Below the pieces are notes generated by a model. That model made no database searches. It had not been told where the DNA came from and saw nothing but the letters and a program-made list of their open reading frames with translations. Position numbers and translations under genes: made by a program. This document shows, one piece after another, positions 1 to 6,369 of a stretch of 8,437 nt of DNA (the stretch's first letter is position 1; every line of letters starts with the position of its first letter). The stretch is from Treponema sp. (lineage in GTDB: Bacteria > Spirochaetota > Spirochaetia > Treponematales > Breznakiellaceae): positions 1-8,437 of the forward strand of contig JAIRLQ010000186.1 of the NCBI GenBank assembly GCA_031259345.1, given 5' to 3'.

Positions 1-119
1 CTATCCCCTCTGACTTCTCGAAAGCGACCCGGATCGGAGACTTCTCTATTATGCCGAGGAACCCAATAACAATGTAGAAAAAAAGTGAGTTTCCACCGTT
101 AAACCTTGTTTTACCCTAC
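1..119. other. Left-edge segment with no assignable gene
   Basis: No gene can be assigned here. On the plus strand, frame 3 is open from the window edge to a TAG at 75-77 and reads ...RIGDFSIMPRNPITM, which could be the last 24 codons of a gene starting outside the window. On the minus strand a frame is open from a stop near 119 to the edge, but it has no ATG or GTG start. Neither matches a family I recognise. The part from about 78 to 119 is AT-rich and leads into the promoter at 120-148. Confidence 0.2.
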
Positions 120-148
120 TTGACATTACTTTGTTTTAAGTTTATAAA
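120..148 (+). promoter_or_regulatory. Sigma70-type promoter ahead of the tRNA fragment
   Basis: A perfect TTGACA -35 box (120-125) is followed by a 17-nt spacer and TATAAA (143-148), a near-consensus -10. Transcription would start near 155. It would run through the tRNA 3' half at 187-229 and stop at the terminator at 237-261. The predicted product is a transcript of about 105 nt with no open reading frame. This may be the original tRNA promoter left behind, or a promoter brought next to the fragment by rearrangement. Confidence 0.6.
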
Positions 149-186
149 GATAAGTAAAGATAAATTGAGTTAAAGGCGTTTCTATC

Positions 187-229
187 GCTCATAACCCGGA
201 GGTCCCAGGTTCGAGTCCTGGCCCTGCTA
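187..229 (+). pseudogene. 3' half of a CAU-anticodon tRNA (Met or Ile2), 5' half missing
   Basis: The sequence fits a tRNA from the anticodon loop onwards: loop ctcataa with CAT anticodon (188-194), 3' anticodon stem cccgg (195-199), variable loop aggtc (200-204), a perfect 5-bp T stem with a ttcgagt loop (205-221), 3' acceptor strand ccctgct (222-228) and discriminator A. No CCA is encoded. The 5' side does not fit: the expected ccggg anticodon strand is tatcg, and no D arm or matching acceptor strand is present within 80 nt. The break falls at the anticodon loop, a usual crossover point for tRNA-targeting integrases, so this may be the att scar of an integrated element. A degraded tRNA is the alternative. 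Confidence 0.7.
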
Positions 230-236
230 AAAAGAG

Positions 237-261
237 CGCCCTCCTTTGGAGGGCGTTTTTG
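237..261 (+). terminator. Intrinsic terminator, probably bidirectional
   Basis: A perfect 8-bp stem, cgccctcc (237-244) and ggagggcg (248-255) with a ttt loop, is followed by TTTTTGTTT on the plus strand. It lies 7 nt after the tRNA fragment and is probably its native terminator. On the minus strand the same stem is followed by CTCTTTTT (229-236 read in reverse), so it could also end the GRE operon, whose last gene stops at 410. No other terminator is visible between 262 and 410. Confidence 0.8.
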
Positions 262-270
262 TTTATCATG

Positions 271-404
271 CAGGACTCGAAGGGTTTTCGTCGCCGACCA
301 CGGGGAGGATCAGGGGCCATGGAGGGCCACGACAGACGAAAACCCCGGCCCGGAGGGAGCAAACAGGATGTTCGCGACCGGAGGGCGAGTCCTGGCCCTG
401 CTAA
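271..404. repeat. Palindromic tRNA-tail-associated element
   Basis: This non-coding stretch starts with caggactcg (271-279) and carries its inverse complement cgagtcctg at 386-394. A second nested pair, gggttttcgtc (282-292) and gacgaaaaccc (335-345), is perfect over 11 bp. The right end, cgagtcctggccctgctaa (386-404), is an exact 19-bp direct repeat of the tRNA tail at 212-230. In both copies a ccggagg lies just upstream; the second copy lacks about 9 nt in between. The structure suggests a small non-autonomous or structured repeat, or two nested remnants of integration at a tRNA 3' end. No transposase or integrase gene is in the window. Confidence 0.5.
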
Positions 405-409
405 TTTGA

Positions 410-1297
410 TTACCTGTTAGATATGAGAAGCGCCGCTCCCATAAGTCCTGCGTCATCTCCAAAACGGGCCGTTTCAATACGCAAATAGGACGGATGAATC
501 ATATAACCTTTCGCTCTTTCCTCAAGCATTTCTAAAAACCCGGAACTGCGCAGAGCAATAGATCCGCCTATAATAAATATATCAGGATCTACAATGCAGG
601 CGATGTTCCCAATACCCTTGGCCATATTATCGATACACCTTTCAACGATTTCGACTGCTCGTGGTTCCCGCTGTTTAAGATACAACTCATCGTACAATTC
701 TTTTGTAGGTACACAGCGCTTATATGCGGTCCAAGTTTGTCTGAAAAGAGCCTTGCCCCCACACATCTCATTAATGGAACCGGGGTTAGCGCTGTCACTA
801 TGGTAATGGTCCTCACAAACGATAAGATTGTAGGCTTCCCCCGCCGAAGAATGGGCGCCGTTTACCAGTTCTCCACGGTATATATAGGCTCCCCCTATAC
901 CGGTAGAAATCGTGATATAGAACACCGATTGAAAGCCCTTGCCCGCTCCAAGACTCGCTTCCGCAAGTCCGGCAACATTGGCATCGTTGTTAAGAATAGT
1001 TTTAAGGCCGGTCTTGCATTCGACATATTTAACAATTTCAAAATTTTTCCAGCCGTATAAATTGGGAGGATTAAGCACCTTTCCGGCGGGAAAATCCAAT
1101 GGGCCGGGACAGCCGATGCCGATCCCTTTGCATCGGCCTTTCCGGGCAAGGATAAAATCAATAAGCTTGTCCATATTGGCTTCCGCAGAAAGACCGGTTT
1201 CATGGGGAATATTTATAACGTCAATTATTTCATGATTCTCCGAAAATTCCGCGCAACGAAGCCGGGTGCCACCAATATCAATACCAATGGAGTGCAT
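410..1297 (-). CDS. ROK-family sugar kinase
   Basis: A 295-residue protein of normal ROK length, without the N-terminal helix-turn-helix of ROK repressors, so a kinase is expected. It would phosphorylate an imported free sugar or sugar alcohol with ATP in the cytosol. The phosphate-binding DIGGT is at residues 7-11, the NNDAN motif with catalytic Asp105 at 103-107, STGIGG at 131-136, and a late adenosine-site glycine motif IIGGS at 242-246. The usual zinc site is gone: the GEIGH motif reads GEAYN (153-157), and the CGCG..GC cysteines are replaced by SANPGSINE (169-177). The start has a strong AAGGGGG Shine-Dalgarno 5 nt upstream. It is the last gene of the operon, 56 nt after the activase, with the aldolase remnant between. 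Its substrate is unknown; the context suggests the sugar carried by the divergent ABC importer, before GRE action. Confidence 0.87.
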   Translation of the reverse strand: MHSIGIDIGGTRLRCAEFSENHEIIDVINIPHETGLSAEANMDKLIDFILARKGRCKGIGIGCPGPLDFPAGKVLNPPNLYGWKNFEIVKYVECKTGLKTILNNDANVAGLAEASLGAGKGFQSVFYITISTGIGGAYIYRGELVNGAHSSAGEAYNLIVCEDHYHSDSANPGSINEMCGGKALFRQTWTAYKRCVPTKELYDELYLKQREPRAVEIVERCIDNMAKGIGNIACIVDPDIFIIGGSIALRSSGFLEMLEERAKGYMIHPSYLRIETARFGDDAGLMGAALLISNR

Positions 1298-1312
1298 CTC
1301 TACCCCCTTAAT

Positions 1313-1357
1313 TTAGTTCCAATCAATGTTCGCCGTATCAAGCGTAAATTCGATCAT
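1313..1357 (-). pseudogene. Remnant of FSA/TalC-type (fructose-6-phosphate) aldolase gene
   Basis: A 14-codon reading frame, MIEFTLDTANIDWN-stop, has a strong AAGGAG Shine-Dalgarno (1363-1368 on the minus strand). Its ATG overlaps the activase TGA as ATGA, the layout of a translationally coupled gene. The first 12 residues match the N-terminus of FSA/TalC-type aldolases, which begin like MELYLDTANV or MLFFVDTANID. The last residues, DWN-stop, resemble the C-terminal ..DWN of the same family. The simplest reading is an in-frame internal deletion of about 200 codons that joined the two ends. Intact members have about 215-220 residues. The family motifs are recalled from memory. A leader peptide is the alternative. 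Confidence 0.6.
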
Positions 1358-2289
1358 AAAGTCTCCTTAAAGTTTGTGATTCCGTTTTTTTCCGCAATAT
1401 CCTTGAACCGGAGTAATTCTTTGGTGATGAAGGGTTTTTGGTTTTTGTCAAAGCAGAATTTTTTGCCGGTCAAAGGATATTTTCCCGCCGCCAGGGGATT
1501 ATAGTTTAAAAGTTCATAGGCAACCTGCCCATAGAGGCCGCTGATAAAGGCGCTGATTGCTCCAATGTTTTCTTCGGTGGCGGTAAAACCAGGGATCAGG
1601 GGCGTACGGACTACTATTTTTGAAGCATGGGGACCTGAGAGGATCCTGCTCAGGTTTTCCATGATGAGGGTGTTGGGCTGGCCTGTTGCTTCCCTGTGGC
1701 GTTCGTTATCGAAGATTTTGAAGTCGGCGAAAAGCGTATCCGATAAGGCCAATACATCGTCCACTATTTCCGCCGGGGCAAACAACGAAGTCTCTATGGC
1801 GGTATGAAATCCCACCCTTCGGCAGGCGGTAAGAAGCTCCAGGGTAAATTCCGTCTGGGCCAGGGGTTCCCCGCCGGAAAGGGTAACCCCTCCGCCGTGA
1901 TTGAAGAACACCCGGTCTTTCTCCAGTTCGGTGATAAGTTCCCCAACGCCGAGATTTCGGCTGTCCCAGGCAAGAGCCTTGGTCGGGCAAAGATATATAG
2001 GCAGCCGGAATGAAGCAGGATCGGTTAAAGGTGAGTCATTGATGAGCAGCCTGTCATGATTCCAGGACAGGGGCTTCGTATGATCCTGTTCCACCGCTTG
2101 TGTGCAGACCCGACAGTGGATACAACTTTGTTTAAACCACACCGGGCGGGACTCAAATTCGAGGCCTTCGGGGTTTTGGCACCAGCGACAGCGGAGAGGG
2201 CAGCCTTTTAGGAACACAGTGGTTCGTATGCCCTGCCCGTCATGAACGGAAAAACGCCGTATGTCGAAAATCGTTCCGGTTACGCCCAT
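1354..2289 (-). CDS. Glycyl radical enzyme activase (radical SAM)
   Basis: A 311-residue radical-SAM protein that would abstract a hydrogen from the GRE glycine using S-adenosylmethionine and a 4Fe-4S cluster. The SAM-cluster cysteines are Cys30, Cys34 and Cys37 (GCPLRCRWCQNPEG), preceded by the family signature DGQGIRT (17-23). SGGEP (138-142) is the SAM-binding motif. An inserted ferredoxin-like segment has only four cysteines, Cys56, Cys59, Cys62 and Cys101, enough for one extra cluster where many GRE activases have two. It starts 18 nt after the GRE stop, so it is almost certainly co-transcribed, and the GRE is its likely partner. The start is close to a GAGA-type ribosome site and agrees with the family N-terminus GxIFDIxRFSxxDGxGIRT. 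The TGA overlaps the ATG of the aldolase remnant. Confidence 0.93.
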   Translation of the reverse strand: MGVTGTIFDIRRFSVHDGQGIRTTVFLKGCPLRCRWCQNPEGLEFESRPVWFKQSCIHCRVCTQAVEQDHTKPLSWNHDRLLINDSPLTDPASFRLPIYLCPTKALAWDSRNLGVGELITELEKDRVFFNHGGGVTLSGGEPLAQTEFTLELLTACRRVGFHTAIETSLFAPAEIVDDVLALSDTLFADFKIFDNERHREATGQPNTLIMENLSRILSGPHASKIVVRTPLIPGFTATEENIGAISAFISGLYGQVAYELLNYNPLAAGKYPLTGKKFCFDKNQKPFITKELLRFKDIAEKNGITNFKETL

Positions 2290-2307
2290 ATCTCTGGCCG
2301 CCCTTGT

Positions 2308-4647
2308 TTACAGGCCTCCGTAGGCGGTCCGGGCGATAATTTCGTCTTGAAGTTTCCCCGCAAGCTCGGTGAAATAGGCGGTATAACCGGCGACCCGCAC
2401 GGTAAGGCTCCGGTACTGCTCGGGATTTTTCTGGGCGGTCAGGAGATCTTCCCGGCGGACTACGTTGAATTGGATATGGGGGATCTCTAAATCTACAAAG
2501 GCCCGGAGAAAGAGGCTGAATTTTTCTATGCTTCCCGGACTGGTAAAGAATTCGGGGAGAAATTTCATGTTCAAAAGGCCGCCGTTAGAAGTGAGCAGTT
2601 TGTCGAGTTTTGATACCGATTTCAGTACCGCCGTGGGGCCGGCAAGGTCCCGGCCGTACATGGGCGACATGCCGCCATCCGCCAGAGGCATTCCCGACAA
2701 GCGGCCGTCGGGGGAAGCCCCCACCATCTCTCCCATGGGGACGTGGGCGGATACGGTGTACATTCCGGTGTGGTAAGGCCCGCCGCGGTAATTGGTATAG
2801 GATTCCAGCTTTTTACGGAAATAAAGCGCCCATTTTGCCCCCAACTTGTCTACCCAGTCTACGTCATTACCGTATTTTGGGGCGCGGTGAATCAGTACCT
2901 GACGCAGGGCTTCCTGGCCCTGAAAATTTCCCTCAAGGGCCGCCAGCAGTTCCGCCTTTCCGATACGGCCCTCGTCAAATACCAACGCCTTGATGGCGGC
3001 CATGCTGTCGGCAAGGTTGGCAATCTGTATCATCTGAATGCCGGAAAGGTTGTACCGCGCCCCGCCTGCGGTAACATCCATGCCTTTTGCCATGCAGTCG
3101 TTTATCACCGCGGAGAGGAAAGGCGTCGGCAGCAATGCAATGTGGGCTTTCTCTACTTCTTCGCAGCAGGCGATCATCTTTTCGATATAGCGGTCCAGAT
3201 GTACCGCAAAGATCCGTTCAATATCCTCAAAAGTTTGATACTTTGTTAAATCGCCGAAGTTTTCGGCAATTTGTTTTCCTGTGAGCAGGTCTTTCCCTCC
3301 GGTAAGGGTAAGTTCCAGCACCTTGTTCAGGTTAAACATTGCCGCATCACTCCAGCCCAGGTTATTCCCCTGGGTGGTGAGTTCCACGCAGCCGACGACC
3401 GCGTAGTTTTGAGCGTCACCCTCGTCAATGCGGAGATTTTCCAGCGCGGGGATCACTGCCTCGTCATTAAAAAATTGGGGCATACCGGAACCGCAGGCCA
3501 CGACCCGGATTGCCTCTCGCAGCAATTCGTCGGAAGTATTTTTATGGAGCCGGACCGACAAATTAGGCTGGGGAAGCCCCAAGTGTCCCTGGGCTTTCAG
3601 CAGGAGAAACGACAGATCATTGACAAAATCGCGGCCTTCGGGATCCTGACCACCGATGACGATATTAAAGCCTATGGGAAAACCGGCAAAGTACCGGGCG
3701 CTGTTCCGGTTCCGCATATAGACAATTTCGTTAAACTTGATCCATAGGCACTCAATAAGTTCCAGGGCTTCCTGTTCGTTCAGAATTCCAGCGTCGATGT
3801 CTTTTTTATAATAAGAGTAAAGATAGACGTCCATCCTGCCCGGGGAAAATGAGGAAGCGTTGGATTCCAGATGGAGGATGACAAAGAGAAACCAAAGGGC
3901 TTGCAGGGCTTCGCGGAACCCCTCGGCGGGACGATCCGCCAATGCCCGGCATATACGGGCGCTTTCCAGGAACTGCTCCCGCTTACCGGCCTGCGCGGGG
4001 GAGGCAGCCAGAGTTTCGGCCAATTCGGCATAACGGGTCATAAAATGACGGGCTCCCTCCATAACAGTGGATACGGCCCGGTAAAAATCGGCTTTTTCAC
4101 CCGCGCTTTTTGCCAAGGCCGTTTCGGCCTCCTCTTGCAAGAAGGCCGGACCTTTGGCAAGCCAGATGGCGCAGTCCGGGCAGATGTGGCCCTGGGCGTG
4201 ATCCGTCTGGTTAATCTTTACCACCGGGGAGATCTCATTGATCCGGTCCCCGGCTTTTCGGCGGAGTATATCCTCCAGAGACTCCCCCTGCCAGAAGGGG
4301 ATTATGGTTTCACGGAGGATTTCCCGGTCATCCGGATCGACCTGGAAGGGGTCTTGAGGGCGAACAGGCAGGGTGTCGAATTCCTTGTCCACCCAGGTGC
4401 AGCCGCTTTCCGGGAAGACGATTCCACTCCGTATGCCCGGGCTGCGGTTTCCCAGGATTAATTCATCAGAATCTATAGTAATAGATATGTTTTCCAGGGC
4501 TGCTTTGAGAGCCCATGCCCGTTGCAGGATACGGGGTTCCCCTCCGTGTTTTTTGTAAGTTTCGGTGATGATCCGGGCTTGTTCTATAGAAACGAATCGG
4601 GGCTCCTGGTAAAGCCTCGCCTTAAGCCGGAAAATTCTATCGGTCAT
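2308..4647 (-). CDS. pflD: PflD-like glycyl radical enzyme (putative sugar-phosphate lyase/dehydratase)
   Basis: A 779-residue GRE using the ATG at 4647. The frame also has ATGs at 4674 and 4662, and residues here are numbered from the 4674 ATG. The thiyl-radical motif is VVGCVEL with Cys429 and Glu431. The C-terminal radical loop is RVAGY with Gly763, followed by the typical LQDEIIART. The whole length resembles E. coli PflD as I remember it: MT.RI.RLK at the start, GNR at 76-78, PTRPQD-like PVRPQD (103-108), INQTD..QGH (154-163), MFNL.KV, GARYN, YTVSAHVP, GPTAVLKSVSKLD and HIQFNVV. It lacks the features of true pyruvate formate-lyase (a Cys-Cys pair), so it is not expected to cleave pyruvate. 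From memory, PflD/YbiW open 1,5-anhydrohexitol 6-phosphates to 1-deoxyfructose 6-phosphate; another phosphorylated polyol is possible. GHICPDC (162-168) has two cysteines near the substrate-site histidine where PflD has none. It is first in its operon. Confidence 0.92.
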   Translation of the reverse strand: MTDRIFRLKARLYQEPRFVSIEQARIITETYKKHGGEPRILQRAWALKAALENISITIDSDELILGNRSPGIRSGIVFPESGCTWVDKEFDTLPVRPQDPFQVDPDDREILRETIIPFWQGESLEDILRRKAGDRINEISPVVKINQTDHAQGHICPDCAIWLAKGPAFLQEEAETALAKSAGEKADFYRAVSTVMEGARHFMTRYAELAETLAASPAQAGKREQFLESARICRALADRPAEGFREALQALWFLFVILHLESNASSFSPGRMDVYLYSYYKKDIDAGILNEQEALELIECLWIKFNEIVYMRNRNSARYFAGFPIGFNIVIGGQDPEGRDFVNDLSFLLLKAQGHLGLPQPNLSVRLHKNTSDELLREAIRVVACGSGMPQFFNDEAVIPALENLRIDEGDAQNYAVVGCVELTTQGNNLGWSDAAMFNLNKVLELTLTGGKDLLTGKQIAENFGDLTKYQTFEDIERIFAVHLDRYIEKMIACCEEVEKAHIALLPTPFLSAVINDCMAKGMDVTAGGARYNLSGIQMIQIANLADSMAAIKALVFDEGRIGKAELLAALEGNFQGQEALRQVLIHRAPKYGNDVDWVDKLGAKWALYFRKKLESYTNYRGGPYHTGMYTVSAHVPMGEMVGASPDGRLSGMPLADGGMSPMYGRDLAGPTAVLKSVSKLDKLLTSNGGLLNMKFLPEFFTSPGSIEKFSLFLRAFVDLEIPHIQFNVVRREDLLTAQKNPEQYRSLTVRVAGYTAYFTELAGKLQDEIIARTAYGGL

Positions 4648-4669
4648 TGATAAGTCCGTCATATTACCT

Positions 4670-4698
4670 AACATAAAGTATTAAACAATAAAAATCAA
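4670..4698 (-). promoter_or_regulatory. Probable promoter of the GRE-activase-kinase operon
   Basis: On the minus strand, TTGATT (4698-4693), a 17-nt spacer and TATGTT (4675-4670) match four of six positions in each sigma70 box. The -10 box contains the most upstream ATG of the GRE frame (4674), so a transcript from here could not use it. Translation would start at 4647, where GGA lies 7 nt upstream and the protein then begins MTDRIFRLK, aligning with PflD. The match is moderate and the region is AT-rich, so other placements are possible. Confidence 0.4.
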
Positions 4699-4716
4699 TA
4701 GAAAAAAGCGTATTTT

Positions 4717-4739
4717 TTATTGTTATTTATTGACAATAA
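4717..4739. promoter_or_regulatory. AT-rich inverted repeat, candidate operator
   Basis: ttattgt (4717-4723) and acaataa (4733-4739) are perfect 7-bp inverted arms separated by 9 nt. The right arm overlaps the -35 box of the ABC promoter (4730-4735), and the repeat lies about 20 bp upstream of the GRE -35. A dimeric repressor or activator bound here could control both divergent operons. No regulator gene is in the window. AT-rich sequence yields such repeats by chance, so this is tentative. Confidence 0.35.
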
Positions 4740-4758
4740 TAAGAATCGCTAATATCAT
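4730..4758 (+). promoter_or_regulatory. Promoter of the ABC importer operon
   Basis: Consensus TTGACA (4730-4735), a 17-nt spacer and TATCAT (4753-4758, five of six positions) form a strong sigma70-type promoter. The predicted start, about 4764-4766, falls at the left base of the large hairpin, so the mRNA would begin with a stem-loop at or very near its 5' end. Confidence 0.65.
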
Positions 4759-4759
4759 A

Positions 4760-4806
4760 TATCCGGGGCTGTTTCTAAAACTGAAGTTTTGAAACAGCCC
4801 CGGATA
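4760..4806 (+). repeat. Large near-perfect hairpin in the ABC operon leader
   Basis: Arms of 16 bp, tatccggggctgtttc (4760-4775) and its exact complement (4791-4806), are extended by aaaac/gtttt (4777-4781 and 4786-4790) with one bulged T and a tgaa loop, giving a 21-bp stem. There is no U tract, so it is not a standard terminator. It ends 11 nt before the AAGGGAG ribosome site of the ATPase gene. It may protect the 5' end of the mRNA, or be a dispersed REP-type palindrome. Confidence 0.8.
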
Positions 4807-4829
4807 CCACCGCCAGAAAGGGAGCTTTT

Positions 4830-6368
4830 ATGGCCGTTGAACTCGTTAAGGTTGAACATATCAACAAATCATTTGCTGGAGTTTCGGCTCTGACGGATGT
4901 ACATTTCGATCTCCTGCCCGGAGAGGTCCATGCGCTTCTCGGTGAAAACGGCGCCGGTAAATCAACGCTGGTGAAGATTATCTCAGGGGTGTATAGCCGG
5001 GATTCCGGGAATCTGACCATTAATGGCAATAAAATTCCGGGGAACCTAACGCCTCACTCCGCCCAGGCGCTGGGGATCGGAATTATCCATCAGGAATTAA
5101 ATCTTTGCCCTCATTTGACTATCGCTGAAAATATCTTTTTGAACCGGGAATTTACTTCCGGCCCTCTTTTGGACAAAAAAAAGCAAAATAACGAAGCGGG
5201 AAAGTACCTAAAAATGCTTAATCTCGATATCGATCCCCGTACTTTGATACGGGAACTTCCGGTTTCCAAGCAGCAGATGGTTGAAATTTGTAAAACCCTC
5301 TCGATGAACGCAAATGTCATCATCATGGACGAGCCTACATCGGCCTTAACGGACAAAGAAATCGAGGATCTTTTTAAAGTCATCTCCTTACTCAAGGCGG
5401 AAGGGAAGGGGATTATTTATATTTCCCACCGGCTTGAGGAACTTTCCCGTATTGTAGACCGAACCACCGTCATGCGGGACGGCAGGTATATAACGACCCT
5501 GAACTTTAAGGAAAGCAGCCTTGATGAAATTATCAGCTTGATGGTGGGCCGGAACCTCACGGAAAAGTTTCCCCGTATCGAAACGTCCTGCGGGGAAAAG
5601 GTGCTGGAAGTTAAAAACCTGTCCGCTTCCCGCGGACCGGGGCTTAAAAATGTTTCTTTTGATCTGTACAGGGGGGAAATATTAGCCTTTGCGGGACTTA
5701 TGGGCGCGGGACGTACCGAACTTGTCCGGGCTATTTCCGGGGCGGACCGGATAAGCGCCGGCGAGATATTGCTGAATGGAAAAACGATTAGCGTCCGCAC
5801 CCCGATAGACGCTATTAAAAACGGGATTTTCTGCGCGCCTGAGGATCGTAAACTCGACGGTCTTTGCGTCAAGATGACGGTAAAAGAGAATATTACGCTG
5901 CCCAACCTTGATATGGTTTCCCGCTTTGGCGTGATCTCGCCAAAACTAGAACAGAAAAGATCGGGAGCCATGGTGGCTAACCTGAGAATAAAAACACCGG
6001 GCATTGAGCAATATGTGCGGAACCTTTCCGGGGGCAATCAGCAGAAGATTGTGGTTGGCAAATGGCTCATGCGGGACGCCCAGGTAGTGGTTTTTGACGA
6101 GCCCACCAGGGGTATCGATGTGGCAAGTAAGATAGAAATTTACAACATTATCAATGACTTAAAACGTAACAAAATCGGCGTTATGTTTGTGTCGTCGGAA
6201 TTGCCGGAGGTGCTTGGCATGGCAGATAGAATCATCGTAATGTGCAACGGGCGGATTACGGCTAATCTTGACGCACGAAAAACCAATCAGGAAGAAATAC
6301 TTCGCTACGCTACTCAATATAACATGATGGGCGATAACGATTTGGAAACAAAAACAAGGAGATTCTAA
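4830..6368 (+). CDS. Sugar ABC importer ATPase, RbsA/MglA type
   Basis: A 512-residue fused double ATPase that powers import of a monosaccharide-like substrate through the inner membrane. Domain 1 has Walker A GENGAGKST (38-46), Q-loop Gln88, Walker B IIMDEPTS (164-171) with Glu168, and His200 as the switch histidine. Its signature motif is degenerate, PVSKQQM (144-150), in place of the usual SVGQQQM-like form. Domain 2 has the family's altered Walker A GLMGAGRTE (289-297, Arg for Lys), APEDRK (336-341), a canonical LSGGNQQK (399-406) and Walker B VVVFDEPTRGID (419-430), with SSE (455-457) where the switch histidine normally is. This asymmetry is normal for the family. The AAGGGAG ribosome site is 5 nt before the ATG. 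It is first in a three-gene operon; substrate cannot be read from the ATPase. Confidence 0.95.
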   Translation: MAVELVKVEHINKSFAGVSALTDVHFDLLPGEVHALLGENGAGKSTLVKIISGVYSRDSGNLTINGNKIPGNLTPHSAQALGIGIIHQELNLCPHLTIAENIFLNREFTSGPLLDKKKQNNEAGKYLKMLNLDIDPRTLIRELPVSKQQMVEICKTLSMNANVIIMDEPTSALTDKEIEDLFKVISLLKAEGKGIIYISHRLEELSRIVDRTTVMRDGRYITTLNFKESSLDEIISLMVGRNLTEKFPRIETSCGEKVLEVKNLSASRGPGLKNVSFDLYRGEILAFAGLMGAGRTELVRAISGADRISAGEILLNGKTISVRTPIDAIKNGIFCAPEDRKLDGLCVKMTVKENITLPNLDMVSRFGVISPKLEQKRSGAMVANLRIKTPGIEQYVRNLSGGNQQKIVVGKWLMRDAQVVVFDEPTRGIDVASKIEIYNIINDLKRNKIGVMFVSSELPEVLGMADRIIVMCNGRITANLDARKTNQEEILRYATQYNMMGDNDLETKTRRF

Positions 6369-6369
6369 A

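Noticed and set aside
187..404. CRISPR array
   Set aside because: Only two copies of a 19-bp repeat that is a tRNA tail, spaced 174 bp apart, with no regular spacers or cas genes.
410..1297. ROK-type transcriptional repressor
   Set aside because: The protein begins directly with the ATP-binding DIGGT motif at residue 7 and has no N-terminal helix-turn-helix.
2743..3249. A 168-codon plus-strand frame
   Set aside because: Antisense to conserved GRE sequence, with no plausible ribosome site or domain.
3871..4461. A 196-codon plus-strand frame opposite the GRE gene
   Set aside because: It lies antisense within a clearly coding GRE region and its translation shows no family motif; it is a shadow of the high-GC coding strand.
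2308..4647. True pyruvate formate-lyase
   Set aside because: The active site has the single GCVE cysteine motif typical of PflD/dehydratase-type GREs, not the adjacent Cys-Cys of PFL, and the context is sugar uptake.
4760..4806. Terminator for one of the divergent operons
   Set aside because: It lies between two gene starts, has no U tract on either side, and follows a promoter directly.
5417..6037. A 206-codon minus-strand frame opposite the ATPase gene
   Set aside because: The plus strand here encodes intact ABC ATPase motifs; the opposite frame is serine-rich shadow without recognisable domains.
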